From Proteus mirabilis ATCC 29906 (GTDB lineage Bacteria; Pseudomonadota; Gammaproteobacteria; Enterobacterales; Enterobacteriaceae): a stretch of DNA of 56,969 nt. The notes under the pieces were generated by a model. It made no database searches. It was not told where the DNA came from and saw nothing but the letters and a program-made list of their open reading frames with translations. This document shows positions 1-10,239 of this stretch, piece by piece (position 1 is the stretch's first letter; each line of letters starts with the position of its first letter). A program made the translations under genes and the position numbers. The stretch is from assembly GCF_000160755.1 (NCBI RefSeq), contig NZ_GG668578.1:598457-655425 (forward strand), in the 5' to 3' direction.

Positions 1-195
1 CTGGGCTTCTTCTTCAGCTAAACGCACTTGTTCAGCTTCTAGTTGCGCTTGACGTTGAGCTTCTTCTTTGGCTAAACGCGCCTGCTCTGCACGTTCGGCC
101 TCTAAACGTTGTTGTTCTTTCTCTTGTGCAGTATTTTCTTCTTTATTACGGCCAAATCCGAGCCACGAGAAAAAACCTTTTTTTTCTTTTGCCAT
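1..195 (-). CDS. ftsY: Signal recognition particle receptor FtsY (N-terminal part, cut by window edge)
   Basis: Only the first 65 codons are present. They start at the ATG ending at 195 and run off the left edge. The protein begins MAKEKKGFFSWLGFG, the usual enterobacterial FtsY start, and continues into a highly charged Glu/Ala/Gln-rich stretch typical of the acidic A domain that holds FtsY at the membrane and translocon. The GTPase NG domain lies outside the window. FtsY is the SRP receptor for co-translational targeting of inner-membrane proteins. The divergent neighbour rsmD matches the conserved enteric ftsY-rsmD order. The identification rests on the N-terminal motif plus context. Confidence 0.9.
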   Translation of the reverse strand, partial: MAKEKKGFFSWLGFGRNKEENTAQEKEQQRLEAERAEQARLAKEEAQRQAQLEAEQVRLAEEEAQ

Positions 196-422
196 TAGCT
201 ACTAAACTCCTCGCACTAAATCATGGCGCGATAACATTGACGATATTAAAAATAATAATGAAGTCTATCATTTGATCGAGGATAAACGCATCTTTTATAC
301 GAATTTTATGGTAAATTATTCGCGCTTAAATCAAGGTAAGTTATCAAGTTATCAACAAACTTGTTCCTTGAAACATTAAAACACGCCAAAATTCACGCTT
401 AAACGATATATATCAGAAAAAT

Positions 423-1007
423 ATGGCTAAGAAACCACAAAAAACGCCGATGGGACAAATCAGAATAATCGGAGGTAAATGGCGTGGTCGGAAACTTCCT
501 GTGCTTGATAGCCAAGGATTACGTCCCACCACCGATAGAGTCAAAGAAACACTGTTTAATTGGCTTATGCCCGTTATTCAGAACGCTCGTTGCTTAGATT
601 GCTTTGCCGGCAGTGGTGGGCTAGGTATTGAAGCACTCTCTCGCTATGCAAAAGAAACGACATTCATTGAGTTCGACCGTAAAGTCGCGCAACAAATTAC
701 TGCTAATTTAGCGCTGCTTGGCGCTGATAATGGGCATGTTATTCAAGATAGTGCGTTAAATTATCTAGCTAAACAAGGTACTGCATATGATGTGGTGTTT
801 TTAGATCCTCCTTTTCATCAAGGTATGTTGGCAAACACCCTGCAATTATTAGAAAATAACCAATGGTTAGCCGAAGGTTGTTATATTTATATTGAAGAAG
901 AAGTAAACGCACAGGTTTATTCTTTACCAGAAAATTGGCGATTACATAGAGAAAAAATCGCAGGCCAAGTCGCCTATCGTCTTTATATTCGCAATTTATC
1001 TGCTTAA
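423..1007 (+). CDS. rsmD: 16S rRNA (guanine(966)-N(2))-methyltransferase RsmD
   Basis: The product is 194 aa, close to the E. coli length of about 198. It is a class I SAM-dependent methyltransferase that makes m2G966 of 16S rRNA. Visible motifs are the basic N-terminal GQIRIIGGKWRGRKL, the SAM-binding LDCFAGSGGLGIEALSR (motif I) and the catalytic DPPF (motif IV, N/DPPF/Y). The C-terminal VAYRLY is also conserved. It is divergent from ftsY across a 227-bp gap and is followed after 17 bp by yhhL, probably co-transcribed. No oddities were seen. Confidence 0.96.
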   Translation: MAKKPQKTPMGQIRIIGGKWRGRKLPVLDSQGLRPTTDRVKETLFNWLMPVIQNARCLDCFAGSGGLGIEALSRYAKETTFIEFDRKVAQQITANLALLGADNGHVIQDSALNYLAKQGTAYDVVFLDPPFHQGMLANTLQLLENNQWLAEGCYIYIEEEVNAQVYSLPENWRLHREKIAGQVAYRLYIRNLSA

Positions 1008-1024
1008 TTTGTTATGGAGCTGCT

Positions 1025-1348
1025 ATGTTAATCTTTTTAGGTCGATTTTTAATGATCGGTGTGTGGGGATTTCTTTGTTTAAATCTTATTTCCCCATTCC
1101 CTAAACCTTTAAAGTACTTTATGGATATCGCATTAATCTTTATGGTGATTATGCACGGCTTACAAATTGCCATGTATAAAGCAGGCCAACCCGAAGATAA
1201 AAAACCTTCTGGCTTACTCCAATTTAAGATCTTCTTTTTTGGTATTTTTGAGCTATTGAGAATACAAAAAGAGTTGCGCAAAGAGTATCTAGAAAAACAA
1301 AAAAATAAAAAACCAATAATCATCGTCTATTCAAGTCACTGGGGATAA
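1025..1348 (+). CDS. yhhL: YhhL family (DUF1145) small membrane protein
   Basis: The protein has 107 aa and two hydrophobic N-terminal segments (about residues 1-22 and 31-50), followed by a basic, polar C-terminal half rich in Lys/Glu. The conserved core LISPFPKPLKYFMDIAL is typical of DUF1145 (YhhL). The function is unknown. The ATG follows the GGAGC-type site in ttatggagctgct and lies 17 bp after rsmD, so the two are likely one transcript. An ORF of similar length on the opposite strand is a shadow: it lacks a ribosome-binding site and family motifs. Confidence 0.88.
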   Translation: MLIFLGRFLMIGVWGFLCLNLISPFPKPLKYFMDIALIFMVIMHGLQIAMYKAGQPEDKKPSGLLQFKIFFFGIFELLRIQKELRKEYLEKQKNKKPIIIVYSSHWG

Positions 1349-1370
1349 CACGCTAACTCCCCAGTTTCTT
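1338..1370. terminator. Hairpin between convergent yhhL and yhhM
   Basis: The inverted repeat ACTGGGGA / TCCCCAGT is separated by 12 nt and overlaps the yhhL stop codon. It sits between two convergent genes and is followed on the plus strand by a short T-rich tail. This is probably a shared weak terminator. Confidence 0.5.
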
Positions 1371-1382
1371 ATGCTCTGATGC

Positions 1383-1787
1383 TTATTGAGCTGATGTTTT
1401 ACCACTCTCATTATCTGGTGCATCGGTTTCAAACTGCACGAAACGACTACCTTGCATAAATAATCGCCCTTTCATCTCCAGCGCTACATTTGAGAAAGTG
1501 GTTTTATCCACACGTAAGATAATATCTTGCTGAGAGTCCGTTGTTAAACGAAAAGTCACTTGATAGTAATAGGTTGTTTCTGGCCCATTAACATCATTTT
1601 CTCTTGAACGTCGATCGTTTTTCGGTATTTGTTGCTTATCAACAACTTCTACCATATATAATTTAACGGGTGAATTATCATCACTGATACGCTGTTTTCT
1701 TTGCTCAAAAAAACGATATGTTGCGCTAGCGATAATGATAATCAGCACCGCGATACCTAACATTCCTGCTTTATTCATTACACTCAT
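1383..1787 (-). CDS. yhhM: YhhM family (DUF2500) membrane-anchored protein
   Basis: The product is 134 aa. One N-terminal transmembrane segment (about residues 7-26, AGMLGIAVLIIIIASATY) precedes a soluble domain that matches the DUF2500 pattern, including a YYYQVTFRLTTDSQQDI strand region and a VDKTTFSNVALEMKGRLFMQGSRF region. It is probably exposed in the periplasm behind the single anchor. The function is unknown. It is convergent with yhhL, which keeps the conserved rsmD-yhhL-yhhM-yhhN order of enteric bacteria. Confidence 0.88.
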   Translation of the reverse strand: MSVMNKAGMLGIAVLIIIIASATYRFFEQRKQRISDDNSPVKLYMVEVVDKQQIPKNDRRSRENDVNGPETTYYYQVTFRLTTDSQQDIILRVDKTTFSNVALEMKGRLFMQGSRFVQFETDAPDNESGKTSAQ

Positions 1788-1933
1788 TCCTATTATCGTT
1801 ATAAATTCACATTGTGCTTATCTGTAGTTAATTTTAATTAATACGCTAGTTTCTTCATTAATCGCTATTCTTAAATTATGCTTTCTGTTATGAATAATAA
1901 AAGAGTTCTCTATATAAGAATAAGGAAGATATT

Positions 1934-2560
1934 ATGAGTTGGCCTTTTCTCGCTGTCTTATTTTCTGGGTGGCTTTATATCGATGCCGCGTATCGTGGCC
2001 CTAATTGGCAACGATGGCTATTCCGTCCTATTACACTACTACTATTACTCCTTTGGGCATGGCAAGTCCCTGAGCATAGCATTAATAGTTATCTTATTGT
2101 CGGCGCTTTATTAGCAACATTACTTTCTGATGTATTAAAAATGTTTGAAGGTAAGTATTTACTACCTTCTTTAGCCTTGTTATTCCTAAGTTATATTCTC
2201 TACCTAATTAGTTTTGCCTTACCATTACAAATCTCTTTTTATCTTCCTTTGCTTGGTTTTGTTATCGTTGCCGCAATTATCGTGTTAGCCATCATCTGGA
2301 CTAAACTGGATAAATTTGCCATACCTGTATTACTGACTTTATTAGCGGCTTTTGCGATGTTTTGGGTTGCAGGAGATAAATTCTTCTACCTGAGCAACGA
2401 CTACAACTTTTCTATCATGATAGGCTCACTCTTGTTAGTAATTGCTTACTCTATTTGGCTTATCAACCGTTTCCGCTTCTCTTTTTCAGCCTCTAAAGGA
2501 CTGGTAAGTGCCTGTTACTTTATTGGTCACTTCTTTATTGTTAGAGCCCTTTTTCTCTAA
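1934..2560 (+). CDS. yhhN: YhhN family protein (lysoplasmalogenase-like, TMEM86 family)
   Basis: The protein has 208 aa and is almost entirely hydrophobic with about seven or eight transmembrane segments. It belongs to the YhhN/TMEM86 family, whose characterised animal member hydrolyses lysoplasmalogen; the bacterial substrate is unclear. The conserved W/D-rich loops are visible (for example GWLYIDAAYRGPNW near the N-terminus, FWVAGDKFFYLS and the C-terminal CYFIGHFFIVRALF). The ATG follows the purine-rich AAGGAAG at a good distance. A strong inverted repeat follows the gene and separates it from zntA. Confidence 0.88.
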   Translation: MSWPFLAVLFSGWLYIDAAYRGPNWQRWLFRPITLLLLLLWAWQVPEHSINSYLIVGALLATLLSDVLKMFEGKYLLPSLALLFLSYILYLISFALPLQISFYLPLLGFVIVAAIIVLAIIWTKLDKFAIPVLLTLLAAFAMFWVAGDKFFYLSNDYNFSIMIGSLLLVIAYSIWLINRFRFSFSASKGLVSACYFIGHFFIVRALFL

Positions 2561-2567
2561 AACCCTG

Positions 2568-2601
2568 ATCCCTTGTTTCTTTATCAATAGAAACAAGGGA
2601 T
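2568..2601 (+). terminator. Hairpin after yhhN
   Basis: A 12-bp perfect inverted repeat, ATCCCTTGTTTC / GAAACAAGGGAT, with a 10-nt loop begins 8 nt after the yhhN stop. The downstream tail is only moderately T-rich (TAATTGATTT). Confidence 0.65.
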
Positions 2602-2653
2602 TAATTGATTTAACAAATCCGCACTTTTTGACAATCAATACGCTCTGTTTATC

Positions 2654-2685
2654 TTGACTCTGGACTCTACTCCAAGCTGTAAAGT
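2654..2685 (+). promoter_or_regulatory. ZntR (MerR-family) type promoter of zntA
   Basis: The sequence shows -35 TTGACT at 2654-2659, a 20-bp spacer (2660-2679) containing an imperfect palindrome around CTGGACTCTACTCCAAG, and -10 TAAAGT at 2680-2685. A 20-bp spacer with a dyad in it is the signature of MerR-family promoters, and this one closely resembles the E. coli zntA promoter bound by ZntR. Zinc, cadmium or lead would switch it on by underwinding of the spacer. The regulator gene is not in the window. Confidence 0.82.
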
Positions 2686-2730
2686 ATCGGTAATTGATAA
2701 AACTGTACTTTGTTGAACGAGGAGAGGCGT

Positions 2731-5142
2731 ATGTCTAAACACGCTCATCAACACGATAACCATAAACATACCGATGCTTGCTGTTCAAGCTCTCAATGCT
2801 GCTCTAATCAGGGAGATAATAGTAGTATGCACTCACATACTGAAAGTGGACACACTCATACTGAAAGTGGACACACTCATAGCAAAATCGATAAGAGTGA
2901 TCCTGAATGTGAAGAAGAACATCATCATGGCCATCAACATGAGCATAATCATCACGCTCATGATGGTCATGATCATGCCCATGGCTGTTGTGACAGCAAC
3001 GCCCCTGTCTCTAATGTAGAGCCTGAAAAAATTGCACAGCAACGTTTTAGTTGGAAAGTGCAAGGAATGGATTGCCCAAGCTGCGCGCAAAAGATAGAGA
3101 CAGCAGTACTGAAAGTGGTCGGCGTTAAACAAGCGAAGATCTTGTTTGCCACTGAAAAACTGGTTGTCGATGCTGATACCGATTTACGTACTGATGTGAT
3201 TAGTGCCGTTAAAAGTGCCGGTTTTGAACTATTTGATATCTCATCAGCGGGATCTCAGCCTCCTGCAAAACAAAGCCTCTTAAAAGAGAGCTCATTCGTC
3301 ATTATCTTAGCGATTTTAATGGCGATAAGTTGGGGTGCCGAGTTTATTGATCCACAAGCAGGTCGCGCTGCCTTTATTGCAACGACATTAATCGGGTTAT
3401 TCCCTATTGTAAAAAAATCGCTACGACTCATTCGTAGTGGTACCCCATTCGCGATTGAAACCTTGATGAGTGTTGCGGCTATTGGGGCACTGTTTATTAA
3501 TGCCACCGAAGAAGCGGCAATGGTAATTTTGCTGTTTATGATTGGCGAAATGCTTGAGTCTTACGCTGCGGGTCGTGCACGCCGCGGAGTCAGCGCATTA
3601 ATGGCTCTTGTACCAGAAGAAGCAGTGGTAATCAAAGAGGGTAAAAAACAGACAGTCCCTGTAGCTCAATTGCGCCCCGGCGATATTATTGAAATTGCAC
3701 CAGGTGCGCGCTTACCCACAGATGCCGAATTAATTACTGCTTTTGCAAGTTTTGATGAAAGCGCATTAACGGGTGAATCGGTGCCGGTCGAACGTTTACA
3801 GGGTGAAAAAGTCGCTGCTGGCTGTTTATCTGTTGATCGCTCGGTGCAAATGAAAGTGGTCTCTGAACAGGGGCAAAATGCCATCGACCGTATTTTACAA
3901 TTGATCGAAGAAGCGGAAGAGCGTAAAGCGCCCATTGAACGTTTTGTTGACCGTTTCAGTCGCTATTACACACCACTGATTATGCTGTTTTCCGCATTAG
4001 TGATCATTATTCCACCTTTGTTATTCGCTCAACCTTGGGAAACTTGGTTCTACCGCGGTTTAACACTGTTATTAATTGGTTGTCCTTGTGCTCTGGTTAT
4101 TTCAACACCAGCCGCCATTACATCAGCACTGGCAGCAGCAACAAAACGAGGTGCCTTAATTAAAGGTGGTGCAGCACTTGAACAACTGGGCACAGTCAAT
4201 ACCGTTGCTCTAGATAAAACAGGCACATTAACAGAGGGTAAACCTCAAGTCACTGATGTCATAGCAAATGCAGGCTTTAATGAGAAAGAGCTACTGATGT
4301 TGGCTTCTTCTGTAGAAGTTGGCTCTCATCACCCTCTCGCAAAAGCCATTATTAATAAAGCACAAGAGCAACAAATTGATGTTGTGGAAGCCGATAATCG
4401 CAAGGCTTTAGCGGGTAAAGGGATTGAAGGTTATTTAAATAATCAGCATATTCTGGTCAGTGCCCCAACACAATTATCAGAAACCACACCATTATCTGCA
4501 CAATGGCAACAACAAGTCGCTCGTCTTGAAAATGAAGGCAAAACCGTTGTCGTGGTATTAAAAGAAGATCAGTTCATTGGTGTGATTGCGATGCAAGATA
4601 CATTGCGCAACGATGCTATCGAATCAATGAAAGTGTTGAAATCGATGAATATCAATGCCGTGATGTTAACCGGTGATAACCCAAGAGCAGCGGCTGCGAT
4701 TGCACAAAAACTGGGTATGGATTTCCGTGCAGGATTGCTCCCTGAAGATAAAGTCACCTCAGTGATGGAAATCAGTCAAACACATAACACAATGATGGTG
4801 GGTGATGGTATTAATGATGCACCAGCAATGAAAGCGGCTACCATTGGTGTTGCGATGGGAAGTGGTACAGATGTCGCTTTAGAAACTGCCGACGCAGCAT
4901 TAACCCATAACCGTTTAACTGGCTTACCCGAAATTATTCAGCTATCTCGTGCAACACGTAAAATTATCCGTGAAAACATTACCATAGCATTGGGTTTAAA
5001 AGCGATATTCTTAGTCACCAGTTTATTCGGTATCACTGGACTTTGGGTTGCCGTATTGGCTGACTCAGGAGCAACAGCTTTAGTGACCGCCAATGCCGTA
5101 AGACTATTAAAAGTTAAACTAAAATCTCCTCACCAAGATTAA
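2731..5142 (+). CDS. zntA: Zn(II)/Cd(II)/Pb(II)-translocating P-type ATPase ZntA
   Basis: A P1B-type ATPase that exports zinc, cadmium and lead from the cytoplasm. ATG 2731 is chosen over an upstream in-frame TTG at 2710 because GAGGAGAGG precedes it at proper spacing; this gives 803 aa, longer than E. coli ZntA (732). The extra length is a very His/Cys-rich N-terminus (residues 1-90). Then come a heavy-metal-associated domain with GMDCPSCAQ (Cys115/Cys118), the actuator TGES loop, the membrane CPC motif (GCPCAL), the phosphorylation site DKTGT, the HP dipeptide (SHHPLA), GDGINDAP, and a late membrane Asp (LADSGA). These identify the Zn/Cd/Pb subgroup. Regulation is by the ZntR-like promoter just upstream. 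Confidence 0.97.
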   Translation: MSKHAHQHDNHKHTDACCSSSQCCSNQGDNSSMHSHTESGHTHTESGHTHSKIDKSDPECEEEHHHGHQHEHNHHAHDGHDHAHGCCDSNAPVSNVEPEKIAQQRFSWKVQGMDCPSCAQKIETAVLKVVGVKQAKILFATEKLVVDADTDLRTDVISAVKSAGFELFDISSAGSQPPAKQSLLKESSFVIILAILMAISWGAEFIDPQAGRAAFIATTLIGLFPIVKKSLRLIRSGTPFAIETLMSVAAIGALFINATEEAAMVILLFMIGEMLESYAAGRARRGVSALMALVPEEAVVIKEGKKQTVPVAQLRPGDIIEIAPGARLPTDAELITAFASFDESALTGESVPVERLQGEKVAAGCLSVDRSVQMKVVSEQGQNAIDRILQLIEEAEERKAPIERFVDRFSRYYTPLIMLFSALVIIIPPLLFAQPWETWFYRGLTLLLIGCPCALVISTPAAITSALAAATKRGALIKGGAALEQLGTVNTVALDKTGTLTEGKPQVTDVIANAGFNEKELLMLASSVEVGSHHPLAKAIINKAQEQQIDVVEADNRKALAGKGIEGYLNNQHILVSAPTQLSETTPLSAQWQQQVARLENEGKTVVVVLKEDQFIGVIAMQDTLRNDAIESMKVLKSMNINAVMLTGDNPRAAAAIAQKLGMDFRAGLLPEDKVTSVMEISQTHNTMMVGDGINDAPAMKAATIGVAMGSGTDVALETADAALTHNRLTGLPEIIQLSRATRKIIRENITIALGLKAIFLVTSLFGITGLWVAVLADSGATALVTANAVRLLKVKLKSPHQD
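2836..2877 (+). repeat. Two tandem 21-bp repeats in the metal-binding N-terminus of zntA
   Basis: The 21-bp unit CATACTGAAAGTGGACACACT occurs twice in exact head-to-tail copies and encodes HTESGHT twice inside the His-rich leader. The copy number could vary by slippage without breaking the frame. Further His clusters ([22 protein letters not shown]) follow but are not exact repeats. Confidence 0.9.
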
Positions 5143-5150
5143 ACTGACCT

Positions 5151-5198
5151 AAAAATAAAACCCAAACCACAGTCATTGCTATGGTTTGGGTTATTTTT
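5151..5198. terminator. Bidirectional terminator between zntA and the RND pump gene
   Basis: Stem AACCCAAACCA / TGGTTTGGGTT with a 12-nt loop is flanked by A-rich sequence on the left and T-rich on the right, so it works for both convergent genes. Confidence 0.85.
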
Positions 5199-5228
5199 AC
5201 GCTTAAATCTCACTGCGAGATAATTCTA

Positions 5229-8200
5229 TTACTTATCTATTTCCTCAATACTCACATGTGCTTTTTTTCGTGAAAATAGTTTAACCACAAAGACATAGAA
5301 CAGTGGTACAAAGAAAATAGCCAAGAAAGTGGATGCGAGCATACCGCCAATTACCCCTGTTGCAACAGAGTGCTGACTACCTTGCCCTGCACCTGCAGCA
5401 AGTGCCATAGGTAATACCCCAAAAGTAAAGGCGAGTGAGGTCATAATGATAGGGCGTAGTCTCATTCTTGCCGCTTCTGCTGCCGCATCGATTAATGGTT
5501 TACCATCCTTCTCATAAAGATGTTTAGCAAACTCAACAATTAAGATGGCATTTTTCGCTGATAGGCCAATGGTGGTCATCAAACCTATTTGGAAATAGAC
5601 ATCTGAGGATAAACCTCGTAACAGTGTCGCGATAACAGCCCCTAAAATACCAAATGGCACCACTAAAGCGACAGAGAAAGGTACTGACCAACTTTCATAG
5701 AGTGCCGCTAAGCTTAAGAAAACAAACAGAATTGTCATCACATATAATGCAGGTGCTTGGTCTTGTGTTTGAATTTCTTCATAAGACAGACCGCTATAGC
5801 TTAGGCTGATTTCAGATGGCAATTGTTTCATAATATCTGCAATTGCCAGCATCGCGTCACCCGTACTGTAACCTGGCGCTGGTTCACCTAAGATCTCAAT
5901 CGCTGATAGCCCATTAAAACGCTCTAATTTCGGTGGCCCCATATACCATTGTGTTGTTGCAAAGGCGTTGAATGGGATCATTTCACCGCGCTGATTACGA
6001 ACATGCCATTTATCCAGATCGGTTGGCAACATACGCGCTGAGGCTTCCCCTTGTAGATAAACACGTTTAACACGACCTTCATCAATAAAATCATTTACAT
6101 ACATCGATCCCCATGCGGCAGATAATGTATCGTTAATATCAGATAAACGCAGTTGTAATGCTCTTGCACGCTCTTTATCAATCACAACACGTAATTGAGG
6201 TTCATCGTTTTTACCGTTCGGGCGAACATTAGTTAATACTGGACTTTGTGCTGCTAATTCGAGGAATTTATCACGAGCTTTAACCAATTCAGTATGGCCT
6301 AAACCCGCATTATCTTGTAAGTAGAAATCAAATCCCATCGCATTCCCCATCTCCATAATAGCAGGTGGTGGGAACGCAATAACCATACCATCACGGATAG
6401 AGTTAAAGTGTTGCTGTGCTCGTGCCACTAATGAGAAAACATCTTCTCCTTTTCCTTTACGCTCTGACCAATCAGCCAAGTTAACAAATGCCATACCCGC
6501 ATTTTGACCACGACCTGCAAAGTTAAAGCCATTAACAGTAAATACTGTTTTAACCAGATGTTTTTCTTCGGTCAGTAAATAATCCCTAAATTCTGCCATG
6601 GTTTGTTCCATACGCTCAGCGGTACTATTTGCTGGCATACGGACTTCAATCATCACAACCCCTTGGTCTTCATTTGGTAAGAAGGCTTTAGGTAATTGCG
6701 TAAATAACCACCCTGTTCCAACGGTAATAATGAGGAAAATAAACATATAACGGCCTCGACGGTACAAGATATTGCGTACCCCCTTCTCGTAATAGTTAGT
6801 TCCTCTATCAAAGAAACGGTTGAACAGCCAGAAGAATCCACGACGTTTCTTCACCTTAGGTTGTGGCTTTTTCAATATGGACGCGCATAATGCGGGTGTA
6901 AATGTTAATGCGATAAGCACTGATAATGCCATCGCGACAACAATAGTCGCTGCAAACTGGCGATAAATAATCCCAGCCGATCCACCAAAAAATGCCATTG
7001 GCACAAAGACTGCTGATAAAACAAGACCAATCCCCACTAACGCCCCTTGAATTTGCGTCATCGAGAGAATAGTCGCTTCTTTTACCGAAATCGCCTGTTC
7101 ATGCATGATCCGTTCAACGTTTTCAACCACAACGATGGCATCATCCACCAGCAAGCCGATTGCGAGCACCATGGCATACATCGTTAATACGTTGATAGTT
7201 AAACCTAATGCGGCTAATACACCAAAAGTTCCTAATAAAACAACCGGTATAGCCAATGTTGGCACCAAGGTTGCCCGAATATTTTGTAGGAACAGGAACA
7301 TAACCAAGAACACTAAGATGGAAGCTTCGACAATCGTTCTTACCACAGAGCTAATGGACGATTTTACAGAAGGCGTTGTGTCATAAGGGAAAAGGGCTTT
7401 TACACCTTGAGGGAAAAACTGCGACTGAGCTTCCACAACCTCTTTTACTTTTTTAGACACATCAAGTAGATTAGCTCCGGGCGCTAAGCGCATAGCCATA
7501 CCCGCAGACGGTTTACCATTGTATAAGCTTGAAATAGAGAAATTATCTGCCCCTACTTCGACTTTCGCTACATCTTGTAACAGAACTTGTGAGCCATCAA
7601 GATTCACTTTTAATAGAATATGGTTGAATTCATCTACTGATACCATACGTGATGAGCTGGTAATGGTTGCGTTTAACTCAACACCTTTTAATGCCGGTAA
7701 GCCCGCTAACTGCCCGGCGGACACCTGTACATTCTCATCTTGGATAGCCGCGGCAATATCTTTCGGCATCAGGTGATAATTGGTCAGTTTATCCGGATCA
7801 AGCCAAATACGCATAGCGCGTGGTGATCCCAATAACAGAATATCCCCCATACCATCAATACGAGAAATAGGATCTTTCATATGTGAGGCAAGGTAATTAC
7901 CTAAATCAAAGGCATCTAATTTTCCAGATTCATCTACAAGGGCAACCACTTGCATAAAGTTAATCTGGAATTTCACTACCCTCATCCCTTGTCGTTGTAC
8001 TTCAAGGGGTAACTTAGGTGTTGCTAATTGCAGTTTATTTTGTACCTGCATCAACGCAATATCACTATCCGTACCTTGTTCAAAAGTGGCGATAACTTCA
8101 AAGCTACCATCCGTATTACTATTTGAACTTAAATAACGGAAGCCATCTAATCCGCTAAGCTCTTGCTCAATAACTTGAACAACCGTGTCTTGCACTGTTT

Positions 8201-8363
8201 CAGCCGATGCACCGGGATAAACTGCGGTGATCATTATCGCTGGAGCTGCAATTTCAGGATATTGACTCACAGGAAGTTTTATTAACGACAATCCTCCTGC
8301 AATCATAATAACAATAGCCATCACCCACGAAAGTATTGGCCGATTAATAAAAAATCGAGACAT
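5229..8363 (-). CDS. RND family multidrug efflux permease (AcrB/AcrF-like)
   Basis: The product is 1044 aa, the typical length of hydrophobe/amphiphile efflux (HAE1) RND pumps. It opens [20 protein letters not shown] (first transmembrane segment) and shows two halves, each with a large periplasmic loop. The proton-relay residues are present: adjacent Asp-Asp in [19 protein letters not shown] (TM4) and Lys in [15 protein letters not shown] (TM10). It forms a trimer in the inner membrane and exports drugs, dyes or detergents with the membrane-fusion protein encoded 25 bp upstream and an outer-membrane TolC not in this window. It resembles AcrB/AcrF/AdeB types, but I cannot assign a specific paralogue name. 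Confidence 0.93.
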   Translation of the reverse strand: MSRFFINRPILSWVMAIVIMIAGGLSLIKLPVSQYPEIAAPAIMITAVYPGASAETVQDTVVQVIEQELSGLDGFRYLSSNSNTDGSFEVIATFEQGTDSDIALMQVQNKLQLATPKLPLEVQRQGMRVVKFQINFMQVVALVDESGKLDAFDLGNYLASHMKDPISRIDGMGDILLLGSPRAMRIWLDPDKLTNYHLMPKDIAAAIQDENVQVSAGQLAGLPALKGVELNATITSSSRMVSVDEFNHILLKVNLDGSQVLLQDVAKVEVGADNFSISSLYNGKPSAGMAMRLAPGANLLDVSKKVKEVVEAQSQFFPQGVKALFPYDTTPSVKSSISSVVRTIVEASILVFLVMFLFLQNIRATLVPTLAIPVVLLGTFGVLAALGLTINVLTMYAMVLAIGLLVDDAIVVVENVERIMHEQAISVKEATILSMTQIQGALVGIGLVLSAVFVPMAFFGGSAGIIYRQFAATIVVAMALSVLIALTFTPALCASILKKPQPKVKKRRGFFWLFNRFFDRGTNYYEKGVRNILYRRGRYMFIFLIITVGTGWLFTQLPKAFLPNEDQGVVMIEVRMPANSTAERMEQTMAEFRDYLLTEEKHLVKTVFTVNGFNFAGRGQNAGMAFVNLADWSERKGKGEDVFSLVARAQQHFNSIRDGMVIAFPPPAIMEMGNAMGFDFYLQDNAGLGHTELVKARDKFLELAAQSPVLTNVRPNGKNDEPQLRVVIDKERARALQLRLSDINDTLSAAWGSMYVNDFIDEGRVKRVYLQGEASARMLPTDLDKWHVRNQRGEMIPFNAFATTQWYMGPPKLERFNGLSAIEILGEPAPGYSTGDAMLAIADIMKQLPSEISLSYSGLSYEEIQTQDQAPALYVMTILFVFLSLAALYESWSVPFSVALVVPFGILGAVIATLLRGLSSDVYFQIGLMTTIGLSAKNAILIVEFAKHLYEKDGKPLIDAAAEAARMRLRPIIMTSLAFTFGVLPMALAAGAGQGSQHSVATGVIGGMLASTFLAIFFVPLFYVFVVKLFSRKKAHVSIEEIDK

Positions 8364-8388
8364 AATAATGTATTACCTAAATGAAGAC

Positions 8389-9528
8389 TTACTCTAAGGT
8401 GGTCTTTAATGAAATGTTGTTAGCAGGAACCGCATTGACTTTTACGCCCGGTTTTGCACGATGATGACCTTCTGTCATGATCCTATCGCCAGCTTGTAAT
8501 CCCTGTTTTATGATCCATCCATTACCTTGTGGTTTTAATATTTCAACATCTCTTGCTTGTAATACTTGTTGTTGATCAACGATATATGTGATGGATTTAC
8601 CACGGGCATCAAAGGTAATCGCTTGTTGTGGCACAACAATCGCTTTCTCTTGAGTTCCTTGCATAATACGAGCTTTGGTATACATTCCTGGTAATAATTG
8701 GTGCTGTGGATTAGGGAATTTGGCGCGTAATGTCACTGAGCCTGTACTTGGCTCAACTTGGACTTCGGAAAAACTTAATGTACCGGTATAAGGGTACTGA
8801 GAGCCATCTTCTAAAAACAGCGTCACATCCATTTTATCTTCACTATCAGTGACGACACCTTGTTGGATCAGTGACTTTAATTTCAGTTGGTTAGTAATAG
8901 GTTGAGTAATATCCACATAGATAGGATCAAGCTGTGTGATGGTCGCTAATGGCTGGCTTTGTCCACTACTCACTAATGCCCCTTCACTAACAAAAGAGCG
9001 ACTGATTTTGCCGCTAATAGGTGATAAAACTTGGGTATAGCCAAGGTTAATCTTTGCTTGATTTAAATCGGCTTTAGCTTGATCAAGGCGTGAAACTACA
9101 TCGTCATATTCTTGCTGACTAATGGCATTAGTGGCACGTAAAGATTTATAACGGGCAGCTAATTTTTTCACATTATCGTAAGCCGCTTGTGCTTTAGCTA
9201 CCTGAGTTTCGTAAGGTTTTTTATCTATTTGATACAGTGGTTGATCTTTTTTAACATCACTACCTTCAGTAAATAGACGTTTTTCTAAAATACCATCGAC
9301 TTGTGGGCGCACCTGTGAGACACGATAAGATGCCGTTCTTGCTGGCAAATCGACCGTTAATGGAAGAATTTCCTCTTTGACAGTATAGACTCCCACTTCT
9401 GGGATAGCAGGCTTGGTTGGCTGAGTCGATTGATCGTTACAGCCCATTAAGACAAAACTTACCATCATCACAGAAGTAAAAGGAATATTACAACCCTTTG
9501 TTTTAAATAAATGTTTTGTTTTTTTCAT
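8389..9528 (-). CDS. RND efflux membrane-fusion protein (AcrA-like periplasmic adaptor)
   Basis: The protein has 379 aa. The N-terminus carries a lipoprotein-type signal (FVLMGCNDQ; lipid-anchored Cys about residue 30). It is followed by the barrel-sandwich/lipoyl half-motifs (VRPQVDGILEKRLFTEGSDVKKDQPLYQID and LSPISGKISRSFVSEGALVSSGQ), an alpha-helical hairpin between them (about residues 105-160) and the beta-barrel. It links the RND permease to TolC. It is the first gene of a two-gene operon with the permease. No acrR-like regulator is adjacent, so control must be from elsewhere. Confidence 0.93.
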   Translation of the reverse strand: MKKTKHLFKTKGCNIPFTSVMMVSFVLMGCNDQSTQPTKPAIPEVGVYTVKEEILPLTVDLPARTASYRVSQVRPQVDGILEKRLFTEGSDVKKDQPLYQIDKKPYETQVAKAQAAYDNVKKLAARYKSLRATNAISQQEYDDVVSRLDQAKADLNQAKINLGYTQVLSPISGKISRSFVSEGALVSSGQSQPLATITQLDPIYVDITQPITNQLKLKSLIQQGVVTDSEDKMDVTLFLEDGSQYPYTGTLSFSEVQVEPSTGSVTLRAKFPNPQHQLLPGMYTKARIMQGTQEKAIVVPQQAITFDARGKSITYIVDQQQVLQARDVEILKPQGNGWIIKQGLQAGDRIMTEGHHRAKPGVKVNAVPANNISLKTTLE

Positions 9529-10131
9529 AGTTAGTGGAATTGTGCTGATAAAAAAAATACCGTACTCCCTATGCGAATGGTTTCCGGTACAACGAATTAA
9601 TTAAGAACGTCATCTATTTATGGCTATTAAAATAAATAGTCTAAATATTAGATTAATAACACATACAGTTGAGATCCTTATTTATTAGAGGTTTTTGTAT
9701 TTATTAATACGCTGTGAATAATGAACTTTTCAAGATATTTTAACAAGATTATAATTTATCAATATGTGGCATTTTCAATAAATGAAAATATATCTTATTG
9801 AAATAAAACAAATTAAATAAAATAAACTCTATTATAAAAAACACTAAAATAGCATTTTTAGGAAAAACAAAAAGAGCAAAAAAATTAACTAATAATTATC
9901 CCTTCATCATTAAAACGATGAATAAACAAACATTTTTAAATACTATTTTCACAATAATACAAAAAAGATAAATAAAATTATTTTAATTGTTTCTTATACG
10001 AAACTAATACAATAAATCTATTAATTCACACAAACCTATAAATATAGAAAAATAATCTCTTAGAAAAAACATGACTAATTCATCATAAAACCATTGCATT
10101 TATTCATGAGGTAAATAGATTTTATATGAGG
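9529..10131. other. 600-bp AT-rich intergenic region upstream of the efflux operon
   Basis: No convincing ORF is seen. The stretch is very AT-rich and must hold the efflux operon promoter. Close to the adaptor gene (9549-9592) the minus strand has a weak hairpin, TACCG / CGGTA, followed by eight T residues, which resembles an attenuator in the leader. I found no recognisable operator. Confidence 0.5.
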
Positions 10132-10163
10132 TATAAAAAGGCAAGGAGAGCTACTTTTGCCTT
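10132..10163 (-). terminator. Terminator downstream of tusA
   Basis: On the minus strand the stem AAGGCAA / TTGCCTT is followed directly by TTTAT, about 80 nt after the tusA stop. A second inverted repeat, CAAGCGAGA / TCTCGCTTG (10178-10209), lies between it and the gene but has no T-tract. Confidence 0.6.
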
Positions 10164-10239
10164 GAAAGAAAGAGCCACAAGCGAGACAAGCCGTACTTTA
10201 TCTCGCTTGATAAGCGTGTTTTTTACAAGATAAGCTGAT

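Noticed and set aside
1012-1323. 103-codon minus-strand ORF over yhhL
   Set aside because: It is the complement frame of the conserved yhhL gene with no family similarity or start signal.
2833-3132. 99-codon ORF on the minus strand over the His-rich start of zntA, and an 81-codon plus-frame ORF
   Set aside because: Both are shadows of His-codon repeats; they are low-complexity (Met/Ile-rich) and lie fully inside a well-supported gene.
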